This document shows, piece after piece, positions 48,620 through 57,328 of a stretch of DNA of 64,000 bases. The translations under genes and the position numbers were made by a program. Source of the DNA: Citricoccus alkalitolerans. GTDB taxonomy: Bacteria > Actinomycetota > Actinomycetes > Actinomycetales > Micrococcaceae. The stretch lies in contig NZ_BAAALH010000002.1 of the NCBI RefSeq assembly GCF_039528175.1, positions 1,302,001 through 1,366,000 of the forward strand. The letters are read 5' to 3'. The number at the start of each line of letters is the position of its first letter. The stretch's first letter is position 1. The notes below the pieces were generated by a model. The model searched no databases. It worked only from the letters and a program-made list of their open reading frames with translations, and was not told the origin of the DNA.

Positions 48620-50677
48620 ATGCTGAAACGCCACCTGCCCATGGCCGGGCACACCCGCGGAAACCGCCTTCCGATCACCTGTGAATTGAAGTGCGGCAAC
48701 GCCTGCAGCCACGAGGCTCCGAACACCTCGGGCAACACCCACTTCCGGGACGTCGCCAACGCCGCGATCTCCCGCCGCGCCGCCCTCGGACTCGGAGGTG
48801 GGCTCGCCGCCGCCGTCGTCGTCGGCGCCGCCACCCTGCAGAAGGCCCCCGCGGCCCAGGCGGCGAACGGATTCCACCCCACAGGCGGCGGGAAGCTGCC
48901 CTTCGAGGCCATCGCCCCGGTGCAGCGCACCGTGGACACCGTGACCGTCCCGTCCGGCTACGACTGGGCCCCCATCATCCGCTGGGGCGATCCACTGTTC
49001 GACGATTCCCCGGAGTTCGATCTGGAGAACCAGACCGGAGCGTCCCAGGCGAAGCAGTTCGGCTACAACTCGGACTACCTTGATGTCTTCTCCGACGGCG
49101 GCAATGACCGTACCGGCTTCCTGGTGAACAGCCACGAGTACACCAACGAGAACATCATGTTCTCCCCGGAGTACCTCAAGTCCAACCCGAAGGACGTCAT
49201 CGAGGCCGCCATCGAGGCCCATGGTCTCTCGATCGTGGACCTGAAGCGCGGCGGCAAGGGGCAGAAGTGGGAGTACGTCCGGGGAGGGCGCCGCAACCGC
49301 CGGATCACCGGCTCCACCCTGTTCACCGTGGACGGCCCCGCCGCAGGATCTGACCTGTTGAAGACGAAGGACGACACCACCGGAACCAAGGTGCTCGGGA
49401 CTCTGAACAACTGCGCCGGTGGCACCACCCCGTGGGGCACGGTGCTGTCCGGGGAGGAGAACTTCAACCAGTACTTCGTCGGCACCGGAGCCGAGGCCGA
49501 GCGTCGCATCGGGATCTCACCAGGACCGAGCTCCCGCCGCTGGGAGACGGTCGACCCCCGGTTCAACCTGAACAACGAGGGCTACGCCAACGAGGCCAAC
49601 CGCTTCGGCTGGATCGTGGAGATCGATCCGGAGGACCCGAAGTCCACCCCGGTCAAGCACACCGCACTGGGCCGCTTCAAGCATGAGGCCGGGACCGCGG
49701 TCATCTCCCGGGACGGCTACGCCGTGGTCTATTCGGGTGACGATGAGCGCAACGACTACGCCTACAAGTTCGTCTCGCGTCAGAAGTACCGCAAGGGGGA
49801 CAAGAAGCACAACATGACCCTGCTCTCCGAGGGCACCCTGTACGTGGCCCAGTTCAACGGCAACTCCCCGGAGTCCGAGATCGACGGCACCGGTGACGTT
49901 CCCTCGGACGGTGACTTCGACGGCTGGGGCCGTTGGATCCCGCTGGTGAAGAACGACAGGTCACTGGTGCCGGGCTTTACTGTGGAGGAGGTCCTGGTCA
50001 ACACCCGTCTCGCCGCGGACACCGTGAACGCCACCGCGATGGACCGTCCGGAGGACTTCGAGACCAATCCGGTCACCGGCAAGGTCTACATGGCCCTGAC
50101 CAACAATTCCCAGCGTGAGGCCGGCGGACTCCACGAGGCCAACCCGATTCCCGGGAACCGCGACGGTCACGTCATCGAGATGACCGAGCGCCGTGGCGAC
50201 CACGCCGCGGAGCGGTTCAACTGGAACATCCTGTTCCTGGCCGGCGATCCGGCGCAGGAGGGCAACCACGCCTACTTCGACGGGGTGCCGCTGGACCAGG
50301 TCTCCCCGATCTCCTGCCCGGACAACCTGGCCTTCGACTCCGAAGGCAACCTCTGGGTCTCGACGGACGGACAGCCCGGCACGATCGGCTACTGCGACGC
50401 CCTGCACAAGGTCACGCTCGAGGGCCGCAACCGTGGCCTCGTGGAGCAGTTCCTGGCGGTGCCGGCCGATGCCGAGACCTGCGGGCCGGTGATCCACGAC
50501 CGGGACAACTCCGTGTTCGTGGCCGTGCAGCATCCCGGCGAGGGCGGTGACTGGGGAGCCCACACCTCCTACTTCCCGGACTTCGTCCCCGAGGGGCCAC
50601 TGAAGGGGGACAAGGTCGCCGTCCCGCGCCCGGCCATCGTCCAGGTCTTCTCGACCACGGGCAACAACGGCCGCTGA
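48620..50677 (+). CDS. phoX: PhoX-family alkaline phosphatase (DUF839)
   Basis: A secreted phosphatase of 685 residues that releases phosphate from organic esters using calcium and iron. Seen: a Tat signal AAISRRAALGLGGGLAAAVVVG after a long n-region of 50 residues, the PhoX metal-centre motif NNCAGGTTPWGTVLSGEENFNQY near residues 263-285 with the iron-ligand Cys, GRFKHEAGTAV near 350, and NPVTGKVYMALTNNS near 488. AGAGGGA precedes the ATG at 48620. The PHO box upstream supports a phosphate-starvation role. The long n-region before the twin arginines is normal for this family. Confidence 0.93.
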   Translation: MLKRHLPMAGHTRGNRLPITCELKCGNACSHEAPNTSGNTHFRDVANAAISRRAALGLGGGLAAAVVVGAATLQKAPAAQAANGFHPTGGGKLPFEAIAPVQRTVDTVTVPSGYDWAPIIRWGDPLFDDSPEFDLENQTGASQAKQFGYNSDYLDVFSDGGNDRTGFLVNSHEYTNENIMFSPEYLKSNPKDVIEAAIEAHGLSIVDLKRGGKGQKWEYVRGGRRNRRITGSTLFTVDGPAAGSDLLKTKDDTTGTKVLGTLNNCAGGTTPWGTVLSGEENFNQYFVGTGAEAERRIGISPGPSSRRWETVDPRFNLNNEGYANEANRFGWIVEIDPEDPKSTPVKHTALGRFKHEAGTAVISRDGYAVVYSGDDERNDYAYKFVSRQKYRKGDKKHNMTLLSEGTLYVAQFNGNSPESEIDGTGDVPSDGDFDGWGRWIPLVKNDRSLVPGFTVEEVLVNTRLAADTVNATAMDRPEDFETNPVTGKVYMALTNNSQREAGGLHEANPIPGNRDGHVIEMTERRGDHAAERFNWNILFLAGDPAQEGNHAYFDGVPLDQVSPISCPDNLAFDSEGNLWVSTDGQPGTIGYCDALHKVTLEGRNRGLVEQFLAVPADAETCGPVIHDRDNSVFVAVQHPGEGGDWGAHTSYFPDFVPEGPLKGDKVAVPRPAIVQVFSTTGNNGR

Positions 50678-50691
50678 CCCGCGGCGCATCC

Positions 50692-50755
50692 AGTGACGCC
50701 ATCCCCGATTCCACGCCCGGCCCCACGCCGGAGGTGGTGAGGGGGTGGCGTCACT
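50692..50755 (+). terminator. hairpin after phoX
   Basis: The arms AGTGACGCCATCCCC and GGGGGTGGCGTCACT pair over 15 bp with one wobble/mismatch. A 34-base GC-rich loop lies between them. The hairpin starts 15 bases after the phoX stop and is followed by CTGTGTTTT, a T-rich tail. Confidence 0.7.
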
Positions 50756-50829
50756 CTGTGTTTTCCAGCCGGACCAGCCAGACCAGCCGGACCCGCACCG
50801 GAGTTAACCTCCCACTCAGGCTTCCTCCG

Positions 50830-50835
50830 TAGGAT
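50830..50835 (+). promoter_or_regulatory. -10 box (TAGGAT), leaderless start of menD
   Basis: TAGGAT ends 7 bases before the ATG at 50843. The in-frame ATG at 50834 overlaps this box and is less likely. Confidence 0.5.
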
Positions 50836-50842
50836 GAGGAGC

Positions 50843-52792
50843 ATGGACCGAACCCCGGATGACCCGCCCACCCTGAATCCGGCCCTGGACGCCCAGCAGG
50901 TGGCCCGGACCGTTGCTGCGGCGCTGATCGAGGGCGGCCTGCGCGAGGCCGTGATTGCCCCCGGATCCCGTTCCGCACCCCTGGTCTACGCCTTCGCCGA
51001 AGCCGAACGGGCCGGGCGGATCCGGCTTCACGTGCGCATCGATGAGCGATCCGCGGCCTTCACCGCACTGGGACTGGCCCAGGCCTCGGGCCGGCCAGTC
51101 GGCGTCGTGACGACGTCGGGGACGGCCGTGGGCAATCTGCTGCCGGCTCTCATGGAGGCCGATCACGCCGGGATCCAACTGGTCGCGCTGACCGCTGACC
51201 GCCCGGAGGAGCTGCAGGGCACCGGTGCCAACCAGACCACCTGCCAGGATGGGCTCTTCCCGTTGCACGTGCGCTTCGCGCAGACCCTGAGCGGGGACAC
51301 CGTCCCGGATGTGGATCCGGACGAGATCCCGGACTGGCTGGCTGCGGAGGCCGCCGAGGTCTCCGGGGCAGATGCCGATCCCCGCATCACCGCCCTGCGC
51401 CGGCACCGGGAACACCTGGCCTCCGTGGTCTCCCGGGCGCTGCTCGCGGCCGGTGGCTTCGACACCGAGGACGTGGAGGGATTCGCCGGGGTACCGGGTG
51501 TCGCCGTGCGCGAGTCCGCACCCGGCCCGATCCACCTGAACCTGCGGTTCCGGGAGCCGTTGGTCCCGGCCGAGGACGACGCCGGCCCGGTGGAGTGGGA
51601 CGGCGACGTGGCCGACCAGCCCACCAGCGCGACCCCCAGCACGACCACCGGTACCGTCCGGGTGAACCCCATGGACCTGGCCGAGCAGCTGGACCTGGAC
51701 GTCTCCGAGCTGCACGAGTCCCGCACCGTGGTGGTGGCCGGGCACGGCTCCGGACCCCTGCCTGCCGCCTTCGCGAACGCCCTCGGCCTGCCCCTGCTCG
51801 CCGAGCCGAGCTCCAACGCCCGCTTCGGCCACAACGCCGTCGGCGCCTACCCGTGGCTCCTCGGGTCCGCCGGCGGGCTGGGGGAGGACTCCCATCCGCT
51901 GGCCGCCCGGATCGAGCAGGTCATCCTCTTCGGCCGGCCGACCCTGACCCGGCAGGTCTCCGCGCTGCTGGCCCGGGCCGATCTGGCCACGGCGTTCCAC
52001 CAGCCAGAGCCGGTGGCCTGGTTCGAACCCGGTGCCCGCCGCGAACGTCCGGTGGAGGACCTGGAGGAGCTGGCCGTCGTCGCCGGCCGTGGCCCCGCGG
52101 GCTGGCTGACGGACTGGCAGCGGGCCGGAGTGCGGGCCCAGGCCGCCCTGGACGACGCCCTGGCCACCCGGCACGACGACGTCGGCCGCCCCGGTGCCCT
52201 GCGCACCAGCCAACTCGTGGCCAGCACCGTCAGGGGCCCACTCGTGCTGGGCTCGTCATCGGTGATCCGGGACGTGGACCTGTCCTGGCGTCCGCCGACG
52301 GTCCCGCAGTCCATCGTCTATGCCAATCGCGGACTCGCCGGCATCGACGGCACGATCTCCACGGCGTCCGGCGTGGCGCTGGGCACTGGCCAGCGCACCG
52401 TGCTGCTGTGCGGGGACCTGACCCTGCTGCATGATGTGGGAGGCCTGCTGCTGGGGCCGGGGGAGCCAGAACCGGATCTGGACATTGTGGTGGTCAATGA
52501 CGCCGGTGGGGCGATCTTCGCCGGCCTCGAACACGGCCTGGTGGCCCAGCGTGAGGACATGGCCGAGGTGGTGGAACGCTTCTTCGGCACCCCGCAGGAC
52601 GTGGACGTGCGTGCCGTGTGTGCGGCTTACGGCCTGGAGTGGATCCCGGTGGACAGCGAGGACGATCTGTTGTCCGCCCTCGGTGGCAGCCCGGGCCCGG
52701 GCCGCCGGGTACTCGAGCTGCGTTCGGACCGTTCCGCCCGGCCCCGCGTCCGCGGCCAGGTGGAGGCCGCGGTCCGCGCGACGTTCCGGTAG
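50843..52792 (+). CDS. menD: SEPHCHC synthase (menaquinone synthesis)
   Basis: A thiamine-diphosphate enzyme that joins isochorismate and 2-oxoglutarate. It is 649 residues, longer than the usual 550 because of inserts near residues 250-270 and 400. Seen: VIAPGSRSAPLVYAF near residue 36, catalytic Glu in VRIDERSAAFTALG near 57, GVVTTSGTAVGNLLPALMEADHAGIQLVALTADRPEEL, and the ThDP-binding region LLCGDLTLLHDVGGLLL...VVVNDAGGAIFAGLEHG near 525-560. It is convergent with menF: the stop codons are 15 bases apart. Confidence 0.95.
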   Translation: MDRTPDDPPTLNPALDAQQVARTVAAALIEGGLREAVIAPGSRSAPLVYAFAEAERAGRIRLHVRIDERSAAFTALGLAQASGRPVGVVTTSGTAVGNLLPALMEADHAGIQLVALTADRPEELQGTGANQTTCQDGLFPLHVRFAQTLSGDTVPDVDPDEIPDWLAAEAAEVSGADADPRITALRRHREHLASVVSRALLAAGGFDTEDVEGFAGVPGVAVRESAPGPIHLNLRFREPLVPAEDDAGPVEWDGDVADQPTSATPSTTTGTVRVNPMDLAEQLDLDVSELHESRTVVVAGHGSGPLPAAFANALGLPLLAEPSSNARFGHNAVGAYPWLLGSAGGLGEDSHPLAARIEQVILFGRPTLTRQVSALLARADLATAFHQPEPVAWFEPGARRERPVEDLEELAVVAGRGPAGWLTDWQRAGVRAQAALDDALATRHDDVGRPGALRTSQLVASTVRGPLVLGSSSVIRDVDLSWRPPTVPQSIVYANRGLAGIDGTISTASGVALGTGQRTVLLCGDLTLLHDVGGLLLGPGEPEPDLDIVVVNDAGGAIFAGLEHGLVAQREDMAEVVERFFGTPQDVDVRAVCAAYGLEWIPVDSEDDLLSALGGSPGPGRRVLELRSDRSARPRVRGQVEAAVRATFR

Positions 52793-52807
52793 GGCCCGTC
52801 CGGTCGG

Positions 52808-54235
52808 CTAGGCGTGCAGCCCCAGCGCCTGCAGCATGGGGCGCATCTTCGCGTGGGTTTCGGCCAGCTCGGCCTCAGGGTCCGAGGCCGCCACGATCCC
52901 GCAGCCGGCGTAGAGGCGCACCGTGTGCTCCTCCTCGACGACGGCCCCGCGCAGCGCGATGCCGAACTCGCCGTTGCCGTTGCCGTCCAGCCAGCCCACG
53001 GGGCCGGCGAAGAGGCCGCGGTCCAGGCCGTGGTCCTCGGACTCCAGCCGGTTGATGAGCGCGGCGGCAGCCTCGCGCGGAGTGCCGCACACGGCCGCCG
53101 TGGGATGAAGGGCCTCGGTGAGTGCCAGCGCGCCGGGTCCGGTTCGCCGTGCGCCCTCTGCCCCCACGAGCAGTGCCGTGACGTCGGTTGCGAGATGCCA
53201 CACGTTGGGTAGCTCGAGGACGAACGGCTCGTCCGGGGCCTCGAGGGAGGTGGTGAATGGCTTGAGGCGCTCGGTCAGGGAGTCCACGGCCAACCGGTGT
53301 TCGTGGCGCTGTTTGGGATCGTCGGTGAGCAGCTGACGGGCGTAGTCAGATCCAGCCGTTCCGACCGGTGCCCCATCCCGGTCCAGGGTCCCGGCCAGCA
53401 CGCGAGCCCGGGCGACGTCCCCGTCCACCTTGACCAACATCTCCGGGGTCGAGCCGATGAGGCCGTTCACGGCGTAGGTCCAGCAGTCCCGGTACTGCAC
53501 CGACAGGGTGCGCAGCACCTGCGGGACGTCCACGGGATCGGCGGAGCGGACCACGGCGTCGCGGGCCAGGACGAGCTTCGTCAGCGTCCCCGCCTCGATC
53601 TCCCGCACCCCGCGGACGACGGCGGCCCGGTATCCGTCCTGGGTGAGCACCCCATCGGTGAGCCGGAGACCGTCCGCGGCTTCCGCCCCGGTACCCGCTG
53701 GGGCACCGGCGGGGTCCGGCTTCCGGCCGGCCGTCTCGGCGAGCAGCCCGCGCAGNNNNNNNNNNNNNNNNNCCCGGCCCGCCCGCCAGCCGGCGGCGGC
53801 CTTCTCGGCGTAACAGGGGGAGTCGAGGTCCACCTGCCAGGTCAGCCAGGACCGCCCCTGGGCCGAGCCGACGACGAACTCCGGGACCACGAGGACCGAG
53901 TCGACAGGGCTGTCGTCGGCGAAGGCGAAGGCAGCGAAGGCAAGCGGCGATCGGCGGGGCAGGCCGTCGTCGGGAACCGACGTCCGAGATGTGTCCCCGG
54001 ACTCGGCGGCCGTGGCGGCCATCCACCAGCGGCGGGCCGCTTCGAAACGCCCGGGTCCAGTGGTGGCGAAGCGGGCCGCGGAACCCAGGCCGACCATGCC
54101 CTCACCGAAGCGGATCCAGGCACACTCCGAGCCGGTGGACAGGAGATCGGCCAGTCCGTTCCCGCCCGGCAGGGGGGCGCTATACGTGCAGGACGCCAAT
54201 CGGGGTGCGGGCACCGTGAATCCAGGGTTGTTCAT
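52808..54235 (-). CDS. menF: isochorismate synthase (contains an N gap)
   Basis: A chorismate-utilising enzyme that makes isochorismate, the first committed step of menaquinone synthesis. About 475 residues including the gap at 53756-53772, across which the frame is kept. Seen: LTKLVLARDAVVRSADPVDV near residue 218, YAVNGLIGSTPEMLVKVDGDVARARVLAGT, WHLATDVTALLVG, LHPTAAVCGTPREAAAALI, and GPVGWLDGNGNGEFGIALRGAVVEEEHTVRLYAGCGIVAASDPEAELAETHAKM, the chorismate-binding metal motifs. The N-terminal 150 residues are variable. The gene is opposite in strand to menD and to the MenJ-like gene, so it forms its own unit. Confidence 0.94.
   Translation of the reverse strand: MNNPGFTVPAPRLASCTYSAPLPGGNGLADLLSTGSECAWIRFGEGMVGLGSAARFATTGPGRFEAARRWWMAATAAESGDTSRTSVPDDGLPRRSPLAFAAFAFADDSPVDSVLVVPEFVVGSAQGRSWLTWQVDLDSPCYAEKAAAGWRAGRXXXXXXLRGLLAETAGRKPDPAGAPAGTGAEAADGLRLTDGVLTQDGYRAAVVRGVREIEAGTLTKLVLARDAVVRSADPVDVPQVLRTLSVQYRDCWTYAVNGLIGSTPEMLVKVDGDVARARVLAGTLDRDGAPVGTAGSDYARQLLTDDPKQRHEHRLAVDSLTERLKPFTTSLEAPDEPFVLELPNVWHLATDVTALLVGAEGARRTGPGALALTEALHPTAAVCGTPREAAAALINRLESEDHGLDRGLFAGPVGWLDGNGNGEFGIALRGAVVEEEHTVRLYAGCGIVAASDPEAELAETHAKMRPMLQALGLHA
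53756..53772. other. assembly gap (17 N) inside menF
   Basis: Seventeen unknown bases in the coding region, flanked by GC-rich sequence (CGCGCAG and CCCGGCCCGCC). The frame is consistent on both sides, so the true length is probably a multiple of three away from 17 or equal to it. Codons here are unknown. Confidence 0.98.
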
Positions 54236-54300
54236 GACCTGCCAAGCCTACCGGCAGTGCCCTGGGCCGGTGCGCGCCGGGGCTCTGGGAGAATGGCGGG

Positions 54301-55683
54301 GTGGAACGCGCAACGACATCCGGCCAGACCCAAGTCCTCATCGCCGGCGGCGGCCCGGCCGGGGCCACGGCGGCATGGCACCTGGCGAACGCCGGCATCG
54401 AGGTCACGGTGCTCGAGAAGACCGCCTACCCGCGTGAGAAGGTGTGCGGGGACGGACTCACCCCGCAGGCGGTGCGGGAGATGAACCTCATGGGGATCCC
54501 GCACTCCGCCGAGGACGGGTGGCAGCACATCAAGGGACTGCGGCTGGTGGCCGAGGGCCGCGCGGTGGAGGTCCCCTGGCCGGTCACGCAGACCTGGCCG
54601 GACTACGCCCTGGTGCGTACCCGCCATGACTTCGACGAGGTCCTCGCCCAGCACGCCCGGTCGGCCGGGGCCACCATCCTCGAACGCCACTCCGTCACCA
54701 CCGTGCTGCGCGCCGAGGACGGCACCGTCAACGGGCTGCGCGCTGAGCTGCTGGACGGCCGCGGCCGCAAGACCGGTGAGTTCAAGGACTTCCACGCCCC
54801 GATCGTCATCGCCGCGGACGGCAACTCCACGCGCACCGCCGTCTCCGCGGGCCTGGCCAAGCGGGACGACCGTCCGATGGGCGTGGCCGTCCGCGCGTAC
54901 TACTCGATCCCGGAGGGCGCCCCGCGCCACGGCGACGACTGGATGGAGTCCTGGCTGCAATTGCCTGACGCCGCGGGCAACCTGCTGCCCGGCTACGGCT
55001 GGCTCTTCCCGCTGGGGGACGGCACCGTGAACGTGGGCCTCGGCATCCTGGACACCTCCCCGCAGTTCGGCAAGCTTGACTACCGCTCGATCCTCAAGGA
55101 CTGGTCCGGTGCGCTGACCGCCACCTGGGGGCTGTCCGAGGAGACGCGCACGTCGAAGATCCTCGGCGCCGCCTTGCCCATGGGCTTCAACCGGACGCCC
55201 CAGCATGTGCCCGGCATGCTGCTCGTCGGCGACTCGGCCGGCATGGTCTCCCCGTTCAACGGCGAGGGGATCTCCTTCGCCATGGAGGCCGCCCGCATCG
55301 CGGCGGACCTGGCGGTCACGGCCCTGCAGCGCCCGACGGCGGCCGGCCGGGAGGCAGAATTGGCCCGGTACCCGGTGCTCACCCAGGAGACCTGGGGCGG
55401 ACACTTCGCGCTCGGCAGCCGGTTCGCCGAGCTGATCGGCCACCCCGCCGTGCTGAAGGCCGCCCTGGCCACCGGCATGCGGGTGAAGCCGCTGCTGCGC
55501 TCCGTGGTGCAGGTCATGGCCAACCTGGTGGACGAGCGGGGCACCGCACCGGTGGACCGGGTGGTGCGGCTGCTGGAATCCGTGGTCCCCACCGCCACGA
55601 CGATGGGAACAGTCCCGGAACCCGCATCAGCCGCCGTCCTGCCGTCCGACGCGGATGCGCGGACCCCGGCCAACGTTGGTTAG
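54301..55683 (+). CDS. geranylgeranyl reductase family FAD-dependent oxidoreductase, MenJ-like
   Basis: A 460-residue flavoprotein that saturates double bonds in isoprenoid chains; in mycobacteria MenJ reduces one unit of the menaquinone side chain. Seen: Rossmann motif VLIAGGGPAGATAAWHLANAGIEVTVLEK at residues 11-39, YPREKVCGDGLTPQAV next to the flavin, RTRHDFDEVLAQHA near 104, and the second FAD motif MLLVGDSAGMVSPFNGEGISFAMEAARIAADLA near residues 306-338. The gene sits between menF and a polyprenyl synthase, which supports a menaquinone role. GTG 54301 has a possible -10 GAGAAT 7 bases upstream. The TAG stop lies within the next promoter. Confidence 0.9.
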   Translation: MERATTSGQTQVLIAGGGPAGATAAWHLANAGIEVTVLEKTAYPREKVCGDGLTPQAVREMNLMGIPHSAEDGWQHIKGLRLVAEGRAVEVPWPVTQTWPDYALVRTRHDFDEVLAQHARSAGATILERHSVTTVLRAEDGTVNGLRAELLDGRGRKTGEFKDFHAPIVIAADGNSTRTAVSAGLAKRDDRPMGVAVRAYYSIPEGAPRHGDDWMESWLQLPDAAGNLLPGYGWLFPLGDGTVNVGLGILDTSPQFGKLDYRSILKDWSGALTATWGLSEETRTSKILGAALPMGFNRTPQHVPGMLLVGDSAGMVSPFNGEGISFAMEAARIAADLAVTALQRPTAAGREAELARYPVLTQETWGGHFALGSRFAELIGHPAVLKAALATGMRVKPLLRSVVQVMANLVDERGTAPVDRVVRLLESVVPTATTMGTVPEPASAAVLPSDADARTPANVG

Positions 55684-55686
55684 GCT
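55681..55686 (+). promoter_or_regulatory. -10 box (TAGGCT), leaderless start of polyprenyl synthase gene
   Basis: TAGGCT ends 6 bases before the GTG at 55693. Its first three bases are the TAG stop codon of the upstream gene, so the promoter overlaps the end of that gene. Confidence 0.5.
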
Positions 55687-55692
55687 GGCCCG

Positions 55693-56793
55693 GTGACTTC
55701 ACCCGAGCCTGCATCCACCGCTGACGACCTCGCCGGCGTTCCCGGTGTCCCCGTCGGCGGGCTGGTCCTGCCCGCCGGCTTCGAGAACCTCGCGGAGCAC
55801 GGTGACCTGCTCGACGTGGTCACCACCGCCCTCGAGCGGGTCGAGCTCGAGCTGTCCGAGGCCGTCACCAACGCGGACCAGCTGGCGGATCACACCTCCC
55901 GGCACCTGCTGGAGGCCGGCGGAAAGCGGATTCGCCCCCTGCTGACCATCCTGTCCTCGCTCCTGGGCGAGCCCGGGGTCGCCGCGGGACAGGTCGGCGA
56001 GGTGGCCTCGGAAGTCCGCTCGGCCGCCGTCGTGATGGAGCTGACGCACCTGGCGACCCTGTACCACGACGACGTCATGGACGAGGCGCCCGTGCGCCGG
56101 GGCGCCCCGGCCGCCCACCAGGTGTGGGGCAACTCGGTGGCCATCCTGGCCGGCGACCTGATCTTCGCGCGGGCCTCCCTGCTGATGGCCTCGCTCGGCC
56201 CCGAGGCCGTGTCCATCCAGGCACGCACCTTCGAGCGGCTGGTCATGGGCCAGCTCTGGGAGACCGTGGGCCCGGAGGAACAGGACGACCACCTGGAGCA
56301 CTACCTGCGGGTGATCGGCGGCAAGACCGGTTCGCTGATCGCCTCCGCCGGACGGTTGGGCGCCCATTTCGGTGGTTGCGACGAGGCCACCGTGCGGATC
56401 CTCGAGGACTACGGCGAGAAGGTCGGCATGGCCTTCCAGCTGGCCGACGACGTCATCGACCTCACCAGCACCTCCCACGCCTCCGGCAAGACCCCTGGCA
56501 CCGACCTCAAGGAACGGGTGCCCACCCTGCCGGTGCTGCTGCTGCGTCAGGCCGCCCCGACCGATGCGACGGCGGCTGCCGTCCTCGAACTGGTGGACGG
56601 GCCCCTGGACACCGACGAACAATTGGCCGCGGCGGTGGCCGCCGTCTCCGCCCACCCGGTGATCGCGCAGGCCTGGGACATCACCCGCGGCTGGTCCGCG
56701 GATGCCGTGGAGGCCCTGGCTCCGCTGCCGGTCTCACCGGTCAAGAGCGCCCTCGTGGCCTTCGCAGACTATGTGGTCAACCGCGACAACTAG
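55693..56793 (+). CDS. polyprenyl diphosphate synthase (probable menaquinone side-chain synthase)
   Basis: An E-type prenyl transferase that extends allylic diphosphates with isopentenyl diphosphate. It is 366 residues. Seen: LEAGGKRIRPLLTILSSLLG near residue 73, the first Asp-rich motif LATLYHDDVMDEAPVRRGAPAAH near 117-139, GKTGSLIASAGRLGAHFGG near 216, and the second motif FQLADDVIDLTS near 247. The spacing and lack of bulky residues before the first DDxxD fit a long-chain (about C35-C50) product, matching HepT/GrcC types. The placement behind the MenJ-like gene suggests it makes the menaquinone tail. It converges with the HIT gene, 46 bases apart. Confidence 0.93.
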   Translation: MTSPEPASTADDLAGVPGVPVGGLVLPAGFENLAEHGDLLDVVTTALERVELELSEAVTNADQLADHTSRHLLEAGGKRIRPLLTILSSLLGEPGVAAGQVGEVASEVRSAAVVMELTHLATLYHDDVMDEAPVRRGAPAAHQVWGNSVAILAGDLIFARASLLMASLGPEAVSIQARTFERLVMGQLWETVGPEEQDDHLEHYLRVIGGKTGSLIASAGRLGAHFGGCDEATVRILEDYGEKVGMAFQLADDVIDLTSTSHASGKTPGTDLKERVPTLPVLLLRQAAPTDATAAAVLELVDGPLDTDEQLAAAVAAVSAHPVIAQAWDITRGWSADAVEALAPLPVSPVKSALVAFADYVVNRDN

Positions 56794-56839
56794 CTGACGG
56801 AACGACCGACCGGACCACCGACCAGACCCCTTCTCGCTT

Positions 56840-57328
56840 TCAGTCGGGAAGGCGCGTAGGGCCGGCGTCCAGCACGGCCGCCAGTTCGCGTGCCTTGGCG
56901 GCCCGCACCTCCGGGGCCACCGGGTGGCGCAGGTGCCGGTACAGCTGGTCGTCGTGCCAGCGCGGGAACACGTGCAGGTGGTAGTGCCAGACGTGCTGGT
57001 TCCCGGCAGGCTCATTGTGCTGGCGGGTGGAGATGCCATCGGGGGACCACGCCTTCTTCATGGCCAACGCCACCTGGCGGGCCATCAGCCCGATGCGCTG
57101 CAGTACCCGGTCGGGGAGGTCGTACAGCGTCTCGTAGTGTCCGGCGGGGGAGATCATGGCGTGGCCCTCGTGGTCGCCGAAGCCGTCCACCGCGATGAAG
57201 ACGATGACGTCCTCGTCCTGGTAGACGAGGTCGGCGAGCTCGCAGCGGTTCGTTGGATCCGAGACATCACCGGCCACCAGACCGCAGAACGGGCACACAT
57301 AGCCCTCGGGGGCGTGGGAGTCGATCAT
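56840..57328 (-). CDS. HIT-family nucleotide-binding protein
   Basis: A 162-residue histidine triad protein that hydrolyses or transfers nucleotides (AMP-amides, diadenosine polyphosphates). Seen: an N-terminal CPFCGLV that could bind zinc with other residues, DEDVIVFIAVDGFGDHEGHAMISP, and the triad NQHVWHYHLHVFPRW near residues 110-124 (His-x-His-x-His). The ATG at 57328 overlaps the stop of the upstream SUKH-like gene by 4 bases (ATGA), so the two are coupled. Confidence 0.92.
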   Translation of the reverse strand: MIDSHAPEGYVCPFCGLVAGDVSDPTNRCELADLVYQDEDVIVFIAVDGFGDHEGHAMISPAGHYETLYDLPDRVLQRIGLMARQVALAMKKAWSPDGISTRQHNEPAGNQHVWHYHLHVFPRWHDDQLYRHLRHPVAPEVRAAKARELAAVLDAGPTRLPD

